From Pseudohalocynthiibacter aestuariivivens (GTDB lineage: Bacteria > Pseudomonadota > Alphaproteobacteria > Rhodobacterales > Rhodobacteraceae), in the NCBI RefSeq assembly GCF_011040495.1, contig NZ_CP049037.1, forward strand, positions 558,001 through 622,000: a stretch of 64,000 bases of DNA. Direction: 5' to 3'. A program made the translations under genes and the position numbers. The notes below the pieces were generated by a model, which saw only the letters and a list, made by a program, of their open reading frames with translations, was not told the origin of the DNA and made no database searches. Positions 1 through 9,280 of this stretch are shown piece after piece; the first letter of the stretch is position 1; the number at the start of each line of letters is the position of its first letter.

Positions 1-677
1 AACGTATGGCCGACATCGGCCTGCCGCTCTGCGTGCACGGCGAAGTGACCGATCCCACCATCGACATCTTTGACCGCGAGGCGGCGTTCATCGACCGGGT
101 TCTCGATCCACTGCGCGCCCGTGTGCCGGGCCTGCGCGTCGTGATGGAACATATCACCACTGCTCAGGCTGCCGATTACGTGCGCAGCGCCGACAGTAGC
201 CTTGCCGCGACCATCACCACGCACCACCTCGTGATCAACCGTAATCACATCCTCGCTGGCGGCATCCGCCCCCATTACTATTGTCTGCCCGTCGCCAAAC
301 GAGAAGAACACCGCCTCGCCTTGCGTGCTGCGGCCACCTCCAACGATGCGCGTTTCTTTCTCGGCACAGACAGCGCGCCGCACACCGACCCGGCCAAGCT
401 TCAGCCCTGCGGTTGCGCAGGTTGCTTTACCGCGCCGAACACGCTGCCGATCCTCGCCCATGTGTTCGAAGAAGAAAATGCATTGCACCGGCTGGAGGCA
501 TTCACCTCACTCAACGGCCCGGCCTTCTATGGCTTGCCTCCCAACGACACCCAACTGACGCTGGAACGCGGCGCACCACAGATCCCCGCGCAGATCGACA
601 CCGATGACGGCCCTGTGACGGTGTTCGACCCCGGTTTTGACCTTGATTGGCGCGTATCGCGCGCATTTTCTGGCTAA
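1..677 (+). CDS. pyrC: Dihydroorotase, class II (3' part)
   Basis: Catalyses reversible cyclisation of N-carbamoyl-aspartate to dihydroorotate, the third step of de novo UMP synthesis, in the cytoplasm. The visible 225 or so codons match the C-terminal two thirds of E. coli-type PyrC (about 348 residues). VHGEV and EHIT carry zinc-ligand histidines, and FLGTDSAPH carries the catalytic aspartate. NRNHILAGG and CGCAGCF are also family hallmarks. The reading frame is open to the first base of the window, so the ATG at position 6 is internal and the N-terminal metal-binding HxH lies outside. pyrE follows 108 bases downstream on the same strand, so both may share a transcript. Confidence 0.95.
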   Translation, partial: RMADIGLPLCVHGEVTDPTIDIFDREAAFIDRVLDPLRARVPGLRVVMEHITTAQAADYVRSADSSLAATITTHHLVINRNHILAGGIRPHYYCLPVAKREEHRLALRAAATSNDARFFLGTDSAPHTDPAKLQPCGCAGCFTAPNTLPILAHVFEEENALHRLEAFTSLNGPAFYGLPPNDTQLTLERGAPQIPAQIDTDDGPVTVFDPGFDLDWRVSRAFSG

Positions 678-700
678 CAATATCCTCGCCCGCTGCCGTG

Positions 701-718
701 CGGTGGGTTTACCCACCG
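701..718. repeat. Short perfect palindromic hairpin between pyrC and pyrE
   Basis: CGGTGGG and CCCACCG form a perfect 7-bp stem around a TTTA loop (701-707 / 712-718). No T-tract follows, so it is not a classic intrinsic terminator. I recall similar TGGGTTTACCCA palindromes as dispersed intergenic elements in Rhodobacterales genomes, but I cannot confirm copy number here; there is only this copy in the window. Confidence 0.5.
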
Positions 719-785
719 AGAGGGCAGGCAATAAGAGCCTTCTACCCGCCGCACCGCAAAGACCCGCACCGCAAAGGACAGCCAC

Positions 786-1475
786 ATGATCCCCGCCACC
801 TACCCTGACCAAGCCGAAATCGCCCGCCTCACCGCCCGCATGCTGCTGGAGATCGGGGCCGTCCATTTCAACGCGAAAGAGCCGTATATCTACGCATCCG
901 GCTTGCCCGGTCCGACCTATATTGATTGCCGCAAACTGATCAGCTTTCCGCGCATTCGCGCCACACTGATGGATTTCCTGACAGTCACTGTGATGCGCAA
1001 TGCCGGTTTCGAGGCCTTCGATAACATCGCAGGCGGCGAAACGGCTGGTATCCCCTTTGCAGCCCTCGTTGCCGAACGGATGGCGCTGCCAATGACCTAT
1101 GTGCGCAAAAAGGCCAAAGGCTATGGCCGCAACGCCCGAATCGAGGGCGTAATGACCGAGGGCGAGCGCGTGCTGCTAGTCGAGGATCTAACCACCGATG
1201 GCGGCTCTAAGATCAGCTTTGTCGATGCGATCCGCGAAACCGGCGCGACCTGCGCACATACTGCCGTCATTTTTTACTACGGCATTTTTCCGGACACGAT
1301 GAAAACACTGGGGGACCATGGCGTTACCCTGCATCACCTGTGCACATGGTGGGACGTTCTGGACGAGGCGCGTGCCCAAGGCAGCTTTGACGACGAAACC
1401 CTGCGAGAGGTTGAATCCTTTCTCAAAGCGCCGCGCGCGTGGCAGGATGCGCAGCAACGCGCCGAACCGGAGTAA
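786..1475 (+). CDS. pyrE: Orotate phosphoribosyltransferase
   Basis: Transfers phosphoribosyl from PRPP to orotate to give OMP, the step before UMP. The 229-residue protein is of the usual alphaproteobacterial length. The PRPP-binding loop is [14 protein letters not shown] (about residues 127-140), and the catalytic flexible-loop lysines lie in [11 protein letters not shown] (about 102-112). The ATG is preceded by AAAGGA with suitable spacing. It lies downstream of pyrC in the same direction, a logical pathway pair. Confidence 0.96.
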   Translation: MIPATYPDQAEIARLTARMLLEIGAVHFNAKEPYIYASGLPGPTYIDCRKLISFPRIRATLMDFLTVTVMRNAGFEAFDNIAGGETAGIPFAALVAERMALPMTYVRKKAKGYGRNARIEGVMTEGERVLLVEDLTTDGGSKISFVDAIRETGATCAHTAVIFYYGIFPDTMKTLGDHGVTLHHLCTWWDVLDEARAQGSFDDETLREVESFLKAPRAWQDAQQRAEPE

Positions 1476-1606
1476 GCCGCACCACAGGCAAATAACGGGA
1501 GCGATTCGTCTGAGTTATCAGCTCGCAAGCGCCCCGGAACAATTGCACGATGCTGTTTCATCTTTGCCGCACGATTTCGACAGCGTCCCAACAATGACGC
1601 AACATC

Positions 1607-1636
1607 TTGACCGATGAGCGTATTGCGTCGCAATAT
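1607..1636 (+). promoter_or_regulatory. Possible sigma-70-like promoter upstream of dnaB
   Basis: TTGACC at 1607-1612 and CAATAT at 1631-1636 are separated by 18 bases, in a 284-base intergenic region otherwise without a supported gene. The -10 match is weak. The leader to the chosen dnaB start would be about 115 bases. This is a pattern match only. Confidence 0.25.
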
Positions 1637-1759
1637 AGGCTATCGCCAGCCGACCCCATGTTATCCACAAAAAGATACATGACGGCACTCGGCTGCGGTG
1701 GATTGCACGGCCATGCGGGGCACTTGTATGACGAACCTCGCCAGCCAACGGGACCCCAG

Positions 1760-3253
1760 ATGAACGAGATCACCACATTCAATGCGACCGGCGCGGAAAT
1801 TCAGAACGCCGACACCATGCCCCATTCGATTGAGGCCGAGCAGCAATTGCTGGGCGCGATTCTGACCAACAATGATGTCTATGATCGCATCGCCAGCATC
1901 ATCGGGCCGCAACATTTCTACGACCCGGTTCATACCCGTATTTATGAGACCGCCGCCGCACGAATCGCCAAGAACAATCTGGCCTCCCCTGTCACGCTCA
2001 AAGCCTTCCTCGAAGAGGACGAAGGCCTGAAGGAACTTGGTGGACCGGCCTATCTGGTTAATCTCGCCGGGGCCGCCATCAGCAGCTTTGCGGTGCGCGA
2101 TTACGCGCAAATGATCTATGATCTGGCGATCCGTCGCGAATTGATCAGTCTGGGGCAGGACATCGCGGGCAAGGCCGCGCGTATGGATGTCGACAGCGAG
2201 CCCAGCGACCAGATCGTCGAGGCCGAGCAGCAACTCTACAGACTCAGCGAACAGGGCCAGACCCAAAGCGGGTTTCAGTCTTTTCTAAGTGCCGTCACCG
2301 ACGCCGTGAACGTCGCCAACGCAGCCTATCAGCGTGACGGCGGGCTGTCCGGTGTTTCTGCGGGCCTCATCGACATGGATAAAATGCTGGGCGGGTTGCA
2401 CAAATCCGACCTGCTGATCCTCGCTGGTCGCCCGTCAATGGGCAAAACTTCGTTGGCCACCAACATCGCATTCAACGTCGCCAAAGCCTATCGTCGTGGC
2501 ACCAAACCGGATGGCACACAAGGCGCCGTCGAGGGCGGCGTAGTCGGTTTCTACAGCCTAGAGATGAGCGCCGAACAGCTGGCCGCACGGATCCTGTCCG
2601 AAGCCTCTGAAATCCCCAGCCAGCAAATCCGCTCGGGCGATATGACCGAGGCCGAATTCCGCAAATTCGTCGATGCGGCCAAGCAGCTGGAATCCTGCCC
2701 GCTTTACATCGACGACACACCGGCGCTGCCAATCAGCCAGCTTGCCGCCCGCGCAAGGCGTCTGAAACGGACTCAAGGCCTCGACGTGTTGATCGTGGAT
2801 TATCTGCAACTGGTCCGTGGTACCGGCAAGAGCGACAACCGCGTGAACGAGATCTCCGAGATCACCATGGGACTTAAGGCCATCGCCAAAGAACTCGACA
2901 TCCCGGTAATCGCCCTGTCACAGCTCAGCCGTCAGGTCGAAAGTCGCGAGGACAAACGCCCCCAACTCAGCGACCTGCGCGAATCAGGCTCGATCGAGCA
3001 GGACGCCGATGTGGTCATGTTCGTGTTCCGCGAGGAATACTATGTCGAGCGCGAGAAACCCTCTGACGAGAAGCTCGAAGAGATCGCCGCATGGCAAGAA
3101 CGCATGGAGCGCCTGCACGGCAAGGCAGAAGTGATCATCGGCAAACAGCGTCACGGTCCGATCGGTACCATTGAACTCAGCTTCGAGGGTCGATTCACCC
3201 GCTTTGGCAATTTGGTAAAGCCATGGCAGCAATCCGGGGATCAGGAATTCTGA
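1760..3253 (+). CDS. dnaB: Replicative DNA helicase DnaB
   Basis: Hexameric 5'-3' helicase that unwinds DNA at the replication fork. From the ATG at 1760 the protein has 497 residues, typical of DnaB. The N-terminal DnaG-interacting domain starts with PHSIEAEQQLLGAIL (about residues 21-35). The RecA-like C-terminal domain has Walker A GRPSMGKT (about 223-230), Walker B VLIVDYLQL (about 343-351) and the H4-type ALSQLSRQVE. The frame is open further upstream to 1607, but those 51 codons encode no DnaB-like sequence and overlap a possible promoter, so the later start is preferred. It stands alone between pyrE and alr. Confidence 0.95.
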   Translation: MNEITTFNATGAEIQNADTMPHSIEAEQQLLGAILTNNDVYDRIASIIGPQHFYDPVHTRIYETAAARIAKNNLASPVTLKAFLEEDEGLKELGGPAYLVNLAGAAISSFAVRDYAQMIYDLAIRRELISLGQDIAGKAARMDVDSEPSDQIVEAEQQLYRLSEQGQTQSGFQSFLSAVTDAVNVANAAYQRDGGLSGVSAGLIDMDKMLGGLHKSDLLILAGRPSMGKTSLATNIAFNVAKAYRRGTKPDGTQGAVEGGVVGFYSLEMSAEQLAARILSEASEIPSQQIRSGDMTEAEFRKFVDAAKQLESCPLYIDDTPALPISQLAARARRLKRTQGLDVLIVDYLQLVRGTGKSDNRVNEISEITMGLKAIAKELDIPVIALSQLSRQVESREDKRPQLSDLRESGSIEQDADVVMFVFREEYYVEREKPSDEKLEEIAAWQERMERLHGKAEVIIGKQRHGPIGTIELSFEGRFTRFGNLVKPWQQSGDQEF

Positions 3254-3413
3254 ACCTGCTGCCTCGGCGTGCCAAAGATATTTCGTCGAATAATCTGGAA
3301 GCCAGAGAAAATTCGCGAATTTCCTCTTCCTGTGGCGGGCTGCCGCCCCTTATGCATCGCATAGGTTACGCTTTGCCCTTGACCTCTCGCGCCTCCATGT
3401 CAAAACCCCTGAT

Positions 3414-4451
3414 ATGAGCACGCCAACCCTTACAGTCGATCTGAATGCCATCGTCGCCAACTGGCGCGCACTGGATGCCCTGTCAGAGGGCGAAACCGGT
3501 GCGGCGGTCAAGGCCGATGCCTACGGGCTGGGCGCGGATCGGGTGGCACGCGCGCTGGCGCGGGCTGGGGCCCGGACGTTCTTTGTTGCCGTTGCCGAAG
3601 AGGGCGTCGCGTTGCGCGAGGCGCTCGGTCCCGGCCCTGCCATCTATGTCCTGTCGGGCCATATGCCCGGCGACGGGGACATGATCGGTGACCTCGGTCT
3701 GCTGCCGGTGATCAATTCGCTTGACCAGATGATCCGCCATGTCGAGGCGCTGCCGAACCGCAGCTTTGCCCTGCAACTGGATACCGGCATGAACCGGCTC
3801 GGCATGGAGCCGTCCGAATGGAGCGCGATACGCGACATCGCGTTGGCACAAAACCCGCAACTGATTATGAGCCATCTCGCCTGCGCCGACGAGCGCGATC
3901 ATGCGATGAACCCGCAGCAGCTCAATCAGTTTCTGGATATGACCCAAGGCTGCGATTGCCCGCTCAGTCTGGCCAATACCGGCGCGACCCTGCTGGACCC
4001 CGCGTATCACTTTGACCTCACACGACCGGGCATCGGTCTTTATGGCGGTTTGCCATTTGTCGAGGCGCGCCCGGTGGTGACACTCGATATACCCGTGATC
4101 CAATGCCGCGATGTGGTCCCGGGCGAAACGGTTGGTTACGGCGATGGCTGGGTTGCGAAACGTCCCAGCCGGATCGCGACCCTCAGCGCCGGCTATGCCG
4201 ACGGTATCATCCGCGCGATGGGCCCACGCGCCCATGTCCACGCCGAAGATATCGCCCTGCCCGTCGCCGGCCGCATCTCGATGGATCTGATCGGCGTTGA
4301 CGTGACGGACCTTGGCCATGATCCAAAATCGGTTCAGTTGCTCGGCCCACATCAGTCGATTGACACGCTGGCGACCGCTGCAGGTACCATCGGCTACGAA
4401 ATCCTGACCTCGCTGGGCGCGCGCTATACCCGCCGGTATCTCGGCGGATGA
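3414..4451 (+). CDS. alr: Alanine racemase
   Basis: PLP-dependent interconversion of L- and D-alanine, supplying D-Ala for peptidoglycan. The 345-residue protein has the PLP-lysine motif [11 protein letters not shown] (Lys33), the LDTGMNRLG barrel motif and the catalytic tyrosine in SAGYADG (about residue 261). RISMDL is also characteristic. The last four bases overlap the start of the following permease gene (ATGA), so alr, mlaE and mlaF are probably one translationally coupled operon. Confidence 0.96.
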   Translation: MSTPTLTVDLNAIVANWRALDALSEGETGAAVKADAYGLGADRVARALARAGARTFFVAVAEEGVALREALGPGPAIYVLSGHMPGDGDMIGDLGLLPVINSLDQMIRHVEALPNRSFALQLDTGMNRLGMEPSEWSAIRDIALAQNPQLIMSHLACADERDHAMNPQQLNQFLDMTQGCDCPLSLANTGATLLDPAYHFDLTRPGIGLYGGLPFVEARPVVTLDIPVIQCRDVVPGETVGYGDGWVAKRPSRIATLSAGYADGIIRAMGPRAHVHAEDIALPVAGRISMDLIGVDVTDLGHDPKSVQLLGPHQSIDTLATAAGTIGYEILTSLGARYTRRYLGG

Positions 4452-5233
4452 GCTGGATCACCGCCCTGCTCGCCTCAATCGGTCGCACCGTTCTCGGCGC
4501 ACTCGCGGCAATGGGGCGTATCTCGATTTATGCAGGGCAAACCCTCGGCCACATGATCCGCCCGCCCATCTATCTGAAGGAGATCGGCGGCGCCCTCCTG
4601 AGCGTTGGGTATTTCAGCCTGCCGGTTGTGGGCCTGACCGCCTTTTTCACCGGCGGCGCACTGGCACTACAGATCTACTCTGGCGGCGCGCGGTTCAACG
4701 CAGAGGCGGTCGTGCCGCAAATCGTCGCCATCGGCATGGTGCGCGAATTGGGTCCGGTGCTGGTCGGCCTGATGATCGCCGCGCGTGTCACCTCGTCCAT
4801 CGCCGCAGAAATCGCGACCATGAAAGTGACCGAGCAGATTGATGCGCTCGTCACCCTGTCCACCCATCCAATGAAATACCTCACCGTGCCGCGCGTGCTG
4901 GCCGGGCTGATCATGGTGCCGGTGTTGGTTGGCATTGGCGACATCATCGGCATTTTTGGCGGCTATATCGTCGGCACCCGCAGCCTGGGATTCAACCCGG
5001 CTGCATATCTGCAAAACACCGTAAATTTCATCGAATTGCGCGATATCGTCTCGTCCCTCGCCAAGGGCGCGGCGTTTGGTTTCATCGCCACGCTGATGGG
5101 CTGCTACTATGGCATGAACACCTCGCGCGGCGCGGCAGGCGTCGGTAAGGCGACCAAAGGCGCGGTCGAGGCCGCCGCAGTGCTGATCCTTGCTGCCAAC
5201 TTCCTTCTTACCAGCATCTTTTTCACGATATGA
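4448..5233 (+). CDS. mlaE: MlaE-family ABC transporter permease
   Basis: Inner-membrane permease of the Mla/Mce-type system that moves phospholipids between the inner membrane and the outer membrane. The 261-residue protein has the MlaE-type cytoplasmic EQ-loop region ([16 protein letters not shown], about 126-141), several hydrophobic helices and the family-typical hydrophobic C-terminus. It overlaps alr by four bases and mlaF by four bases. The usual partners MlaD (MCE-domain), MlaC and MlaB are not next to it; in alphaproteobacteria they can lie elsewhere. Confidence 0.9.
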   Translation: MSWITALLASIGRTVLGALAAMGRISIYAGQTLGHMIRPPIYLKEIGGALLSVGYFSLPVVGLTAFFTGGALALQIYSGGARFNAEAVVPQIVAIGMVRELGPVLVGLMIAARVTSSIAAEIATMKVTEQIDALVTLSTHPMKYLTVPRVLAGLIMVPVLVGIGDIIGIFGGYIVGTRSLGFNPAAYLQNTVNFIELRDIVSSLAKGAAFGFIATLMGCYYGMNTSRGAAGVGKATKGAVEAAAVLILAANFLLTSIFFTI

Positions 5234-5976
5234 TAGAGCTTAACGACGTCCATAAATCCTTTGGCCCCAAACGGGTCCTGCGCGGGGTCAACCTGAGCAT
5301 TCCAAAGGGCACGTCGATGGTCGTGATCGGCGGCTCGGGCACTGGCAAATCTGTCTGCCTGAAATCGGTTCTTGGCCTCGTTCGTCCCGATAGCGGCGTG
5401 ATCACACTGGATGGCGAGGACGTTGCACGCGCCGAGCGTGACAGTTTCCTCGCCCGTTTCGGGATGCTGTTTCAGGGCGGTGCGCTGTTTGATTCGCTGC
5501 CCGTCTGGCAGAACGTCGCCTTTCGCCTGCTGCGCGGCTCACTGAAACGGCCAAAGGACGAAGCTCGCGCCATCGCGATCGAAAAACTGCGCCGCGTCGG
5601 GCTGACACCGGATGTGGCCGACCTTTTCCCGGCAGAGCTGTCGGGCGGTATGCAAAAACGTGTCGGATTGGCCCGCGCCATCGCAGCCGAGCCCGAAATC
5701 ATCTTTTTTGACGAACCAACCACCGGCCTCGATCCGATCATGTCCGGCGTGATCAATGACCTGATCCGCGAAATCGTGGTCGAGATGGGCGCCACGGCGA
5801 TGACCATCACCCACGATATGTCCTCCGTGCGCGCCATCGCCGACAACGTTGCCATGCTGCATGACGGGGTGATCCAATGGACCGGTCCGGTCGCGGATAT
5901 GGATGCGTCGGGCGATCCTTACCTAGATCAGTTCATCCACGGTCGAGCCGATGGACCGATCGAGGCGGTACGGTAG
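5230..5976 (+). CDS. mlaF: MlaF-type ABC transporter ATP-binding protein
   Basis: ATPase that energises the MlaE permease. The 248-residue protein has Walker A GGSGTGKS (34-41), a Q-loop at MLFQGGALF, the signature LSGGMQKRVGLARA (from 137), Walker B IIFFDEPTTGLDP and the H-loop TITHDM. FQ-GGALFDSLPVWQNV is the form seen in Mla/Ttg2A ATPases. Its ATG overlaps the mlaE stop codon. It is followed by a pair of inverted palindromes. Confidence 0.92.
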   Translation: MIELNDVHKSFGPKRVLRGVNLSIPKGTSMVVIGGSGTGKSVCLKSVLGLVRPDSGVITLDGEDVARAERDSFLARFGMLFQGGALFDSLPVWQNVAFRLLRGSLKRPKDEARAIAIEKLRRVGLTPDVADLFPAELSGGMQKRVGLARAIAAEPEIIFFDEPTTGLDPIMSGVINDLIREIVVEMGATAMTITHDMSSVRAIADNVAMLHDGVIQWTGPVADMDASGDPYLDQFIHGRADGPIEAVR

Positions 5977-5987
5977 ATAAGGTGTAG

Positions 5988-6064
5988 GCCGGGCTTTAGC
6001 CCGGCACCCCGCCACACGATGTGACGCTCAACATTCCGTCGTCCCTGCCGGGCTAAGGCCCGGC
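5988..6064. repeat. REP-like pair of palindromes in inverted orientation
   Basis: Two GC-rich palindromes lie about 40 bases apart: GCCGGGCT-TT-AGCCCGGC (5988-6005, 8-bp stem) and GCCGGGC-TAAG-GCCCGGC (6047-6064, 7-bp stem). The second is close to the reverse complement of the first, including flanking bases, giving a head-to-head unit like enterobacterial BIMEs. It lies in the 295-base gap downstream of mlaF, where the rest of the sequence shows no supported gene. It may stop or stabilise the transcript end; no T-tract is present. Confidence 0.6.
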
Positions 6065-6271
6065 CCACGGACGTGCGCAACCAATTCCTTGATGTTTCCG
6101 AAATCTGCACCGACGCAATACCGACGTTAAACCGACATGAAACCGAACCAGTATTTCGCCAAACTTACAAAACCTTATGATCCAAAATTCAACTGGTGGA
6201 ATGCACCCGCCCTTGCACCTATCGTACGCCACGCCTAGCTGGTGTTAACCAGTCCTGCCCAAGGCTACCCC

Positions 6272-6715
6272 ATGCTTCGCCTCGCCAACCTGACGCTGCT
6301 GATCCTGTTTCCACTCGCGTGGTTCGCGCCGATGATGCGTGCGGGGCTGAACCTGCCGCTCTTTGGTCTCACCGAAATCACGGTCATTTCCGGTCTGCAA
6401 TCGCTGTGGGAAACCGATGTGGTTCTGGCACTTCTGGTCACATTCTTTGCCCTCTTTGCGCCCTATGCGAAAACGGTCGGTCTGGCGCTCATCCATTTCG
6501 GCCTGATGCGGCGTAAAACCCTGCCTGCGTTGCAGATACTGGGCAAATTGGCGATGGCTGACGTGTTCTTGATCGCGCTCTATATCGTGGTGGTCAAAGG
6601 CGTCGGCATGGCCACGGTCGAGACCGCATGGGGTCTCTATTTCTTCACCGGTTGCATCCTTGTCTCTATCGCCATTGGATACTTAACCCAGCGCCGCAAA
6701 TCACAAGGGGTTTGA
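6272..6715 (+). CDS. Half-size PqiA-like integral membrane protein
   Basis: The 147-residue protein is nearly all hydrophobic, with about four membrane segments. It contains AMADVFLIALYIVVVKG, which resembles the conserved MLDVF-type segment of one PqiA (paraquat-inducible protein A) repeat. Classical PqiA has two such halves, each with a zinc-ribbon; here one half is present and the cysteine pairs are absent. A GTG at 6242 in frame would add ten residues, but the ATG at 6272 gives a clean membrane start. PqiA proteins work with MCE-domain PqiB in envelope lipid traffic, which fits the nearby mlaEF, though the two may be unrelated transcripts. Confidence 0.7.
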   Translation: MLRLANLTLLILFPLAWFAPMMRAGLNLPLFGLTEITVISGLQSLWETDVVLALLVTFFALFAPYAKTVGLALIHFGLMRRKTLPALQILGKLAMADVFLIALYIVVVKGVGMATVETAWGLYFFTGCILVSIAIGYLTQRRKSQGV

Positions 6716-6747
6716 CGCGGCCCGCGCGCTGGGGCATGACCCAGAGC

Positions 6748-8112
6748 ATGGCGAAAACACCCAGCTTCACCTGCAATGCCTGCGGCGCGGTCCATAACAA
6801 ATGGTCGGGGCGATGCGACGCATGCGGCGAGTGGAACACGATTGTCGAGGATACCGGTCTCAGCGCCGGACCTGCCAAAAATTCGCTGGGCAACGCGCGC
6901 GGCAAGGGCATGACCCTCACAGACCTGTCCGCCAAGGAAACGCCACCACCACGCACCAATAGCGGACTAGCTGAACTGGACCGCGTTCTGGGTGGCGGCC
7001 TCGTACCGGCTTCGGCCTTGCTCGTAGGTGGCGATCCGGGGATCGGGAAATCCACCCTGCTGTTACAAGCCGCCTCAGCGTTTTCTCGCAAGGGTCTGAA
7101 AACTATATATGTTTCCGGAGAAGAGGCCAGCGCCCAAGTGCGTATGCGCGCCGAGCGGCTGGGGCTGCAAGACGCGCCTGTGCAACTCGCCTCCGAGACC
7201 AATCTGCGCGACATCCTGACCACAATGGAGGCGGAAAAACCGCAACTGGTGATCATTGATTCGATCCAGACGATGTGGCTCGATACCATCGGCAGCGCCC
7301 CCGGCAGCGTCAGCCAGGTGCGCGCAGCCGCCCATGAGCTGACCAGCTTTGCCAAGCGCCGGGGCGTCAGTGTTGTTCTTGTCGGTCACGTCACTAAGGA
7401 CGGTCAGATCGCAGGCCCGCGCGTCGTCGAACACATGGTCGATACGGTGCTTTATTTCGAGGGCGAGCGCGGTCATCAGTTCCGTATCCTGCGCGCAGTC
7501 AAAAACCGGTTCGGGCCCGCCGACGAGATCGGCGTATTCGAGATGACCGGGCGCGGCCTCTCTGAGGTCACCAACCCCTCGGCACTCTTTCTCAGTGAAC
7601 GTGGCAAACCTACGCCGGGTTCGGCCGTCTTTGCCGGGATCGAGGGCACCCGCCCCGTTCTGGTCGAGTTACAGGCGCTGGTGGCGCCAACGCCCCATTC
7701 TCAACCGCGGCGCGCCGTGGTGGGCTGGGACGGCGCGCGACTGGCGATGATCCTCGCCGTGCTCGAATCGCGTTGTGGCATTCCGTTCGCGGGGCTCGAC
7801 GTCTATCTCAACGTGGCCGGTGGCATGAAGATCAGCGAGCCAGCCGCTGATCTGGCAGTTGCAGCCGCACTGCTGAGCGCACGCGAAGATAGCGCACTGC
7901 CCGCAGATACAGTTGTTTTTGGCGAAATCAGCCTTTCTGGCGCACTCCGCCCGGCCCCCCAGACCGAAAACAGGTTGAAAGAAGCCCAAAAACTTGGTTT
8001 CAACGCGGCAATCGTACCTAAAGGCGGCAAGCCCGGTGGCGCGAGCGGTCTGAGTTTGACACGACTCGAAGATTTGACCGCTTTTGTGGGTGACATTTTC
8101 GGCGCAGGCTAG
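6748..8112 (+). CDS. radA: DNA repair protein RadA/Sms
   Basis: RecA-like ATPase that promotes branch migration in homologous recombination. From the ATG at 6748 it has 454 residues, the family length. There is an N-terminal four-cysteine zinc finger (CNACG and CDACG, about residues 9-26), Walker A GDPGIGKST (about 95-103), the RadA-specific KNRFG motif (about 252-256) and a C-terminal Lon-like domain (FAGLDVYLNVAGG). An ATG at 6736 is an alternative start. It begins 32 bases after the PqiA-like gene and is followed closely by cvpA, a common arrangement in this group. Confidence 0.96.
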   Translation: MAKTPSFTCNACGAVHNKWSGRCDACGEWNTIVEDTGLSAGPAKNSLGNARGKGMTLTDLSAKETPPPRTNSGLAELDRVLGGGLVPASALLVGGDPGIGKSTLLLQAASAFSRKGLKTIYVSGEEASAQVRMRAERLGLQDAPVQLASETNLRDILTTMEAEKPQLVIIDSIQTMWLDTIGSAPGSVSQVRAAAHELTSFAKRRGVSVVLVGHVTKDGQIAGPRVVEHMVDTVLYFEGERGHQFRILRAVKNRFGPADEIGVFEMTGRGLSEVTNPSALFLSERGKPTPGSAVFAGIEGTRPVLVELQALVAPTPHSQPRRAVVGWDGARLAMILAVLESRCGIPFAGLDVYLNVAGGMKISEPAADLAVAAALLSAREDSALPADTVVFGEISLSGALRPAPQTENRLKEAQKLGFNAAIVPKGGKPGGASGLSLTRLEDLTAFVGDIFGAG

Positions 8113-8138
8113 CGCCCCAGCAGGACGAGGCAAGGCAT

Positions 8139-8696
8139 ATGGAAGGTTTCACCATCATCGACGGCGTGGTTGCGCTGGTTATCGTGCTTTCGGCGCTGTT
8201 GGCCTATAGCCGCGGTTTCGTGCGCGAAGCACTGGCAATCGCCGGATGGATCGTGGCAGGCATCGTCGCCTTCATTTTCGCCCCTCAGGTCGAACCACTG
8301 GTCAAGGAAATTCCGGTTGTCGGTGACTTCATCGCAGACAGTTGCGAGCTGAGCATGATCGGTGCTTTTGCCATCGTTTTCGCTCTGGCTCTCATTGTGG
8401 CGTCGCTGATCACGCCGCTGTTTTCATCACTGGTCCAGCGGTCTGCGCTCGGAGGGCTTGATCAGGGGATCGGGTTTCTCTTTGGTGTGGCGCGCGGCGT
8501 TTTGCTCGTGGCTGTGGCCTATTTCGTCTATGAGACGGTGATTACCAGCCAGAATATCCAGATGATCGACGACAGCCGTTCGGCCCGCGTCTTCGCACAT
8601 CTCACCGGGCGTATCGAAGATGGCAACCCGGAACAGGCGCTTGGCTGGATCACAGCCCAGTACGAAGCGTTGGTTGGCGCTTGCGACGCACAATAA
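8139..8696 (+). CDS. cvpA: CvpA family membrane protein
   Basis: A 185-residue protein with four predicted membrane helices, matching the CvpA family (named for colicin V production in E. coli; its precise role is still unclear, linked to envelope homeostasis). The start DGVVALVIVLSALLAYSRGFVREAL is typical of the family, with the conserved YSRGFVRE loop. It sits 26 bases after radA with GAGG upstream of the ATG. In many proteobacteria cvpA precedes purF, as it does here with one small gene between. Confidence 0.9.
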   Translation: MEGFTIIDGVVALVIVLSALLAYSRGFVREALAIAGWIVAGIVAFIFAPQVEPLVKEIPVVGDFIADSCELSMIGAFAIVFALALIVASLITPLFSSLVQRSALGGLDQGIGFLFGVARGVLLVAVAYFVYETVITSQNIQMIDDSRSARVFAHLTGRIEDGNPEQALGWITAQYEALVGACDAQ

Positions 8697-8700
8697 CACC

Positions 8701-9147
8701 ATGACGAATACGACCCTCATCGCCTTGGTGTTGATGGCCGCTTCGGGTGTGGCGCTTGCGTTTCAGGCTCCTCTTAATGCAATGCTCGGGCGCGGGATCG
8801 GCAGTCCGCTGGCGGCCGCAACCGTGTCTTTCGGCGTTGGCTTTCTCGTGTTGCTGCTGCTGACTCTGATCATTGGCGACGGGGCCAGTCTGACCCGATT
8901 GGGCACCGTGCCGATCTGGCTGTTGATCGGCGGCACATTGGGCGCGCTTTACGTTTTCTCCGCTTTATGGAGCGTGCCTGTCTTGGGTGTGCTGACTGTC
9001 ACGACCATGTTGATATTGGGTCAGATGGTGGCGGCACTGCTCTTGGATTATTTCGGTGCATTCGGCTTAGCTGCACAAGAACTGACAGCCAAACGATTGC
9101 TGGCCGCAGCACTGGTGGCCGGTGGCGTGGTGCTGTCGCGGATCTGA
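8701..9147 (+). CDS. YdcZ/DUF606-type small membrane transporter
   Basis: A 148-residue protein with about five membrane helices. ALAFQAPLNAMLGRGIGSPLAA followed by SFGVGF is the signature beginning of the DUF606 (YdcZ) family, a half-size relative of the drug/metabolite transporter superfamily. The substrate is unknown. The ATG starts four bases after the cvpA stop, so translation is likely coupled. The frame is open upstream into cvpA, but the ATG at 8701 gives the family-typical N-terminus. Confidence 0.82.
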   Translation: MTNTTLIALVLMAASGVALAFQAPLNAMLGRGIGSPLAAATVSFGVGFLVLLLLTLIIGDGASLTRLGTVPIWLLIGGTLGALYVFSALWSVPVLGVLTVTTMLILGQMVAALLLDYFGAFGLAAQELTAKRLLAAALVAGGVVLSRI

Positions 9148-9280
9148 CACCTGTCGCACAAGGTGACGTTGCGGCGGGGATGTCACAAAGCGCACTGTCT
9201 GCGGATCAACGGGTGACAACCGGGAACGCAGCGCCTATGTGTGACGCATCGGTGACAATCGGATTCGGAGTTGCCCCGCC

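Noticed and set aside
507..866. 119-codon minus-strand reading frame across the pyrC/pyrE junction
   Set aside because: It is a shadow of two well-supported plus-strand genes and has no family features or ribosome-binding site.
3483..4352. Long minus-strand frame inside alr (289 codons)
   Set aside because: Fully antisense to alanine racemase; its sequence is the His/Arg/Gly-rich kind produced by GC-rich antisense frames.
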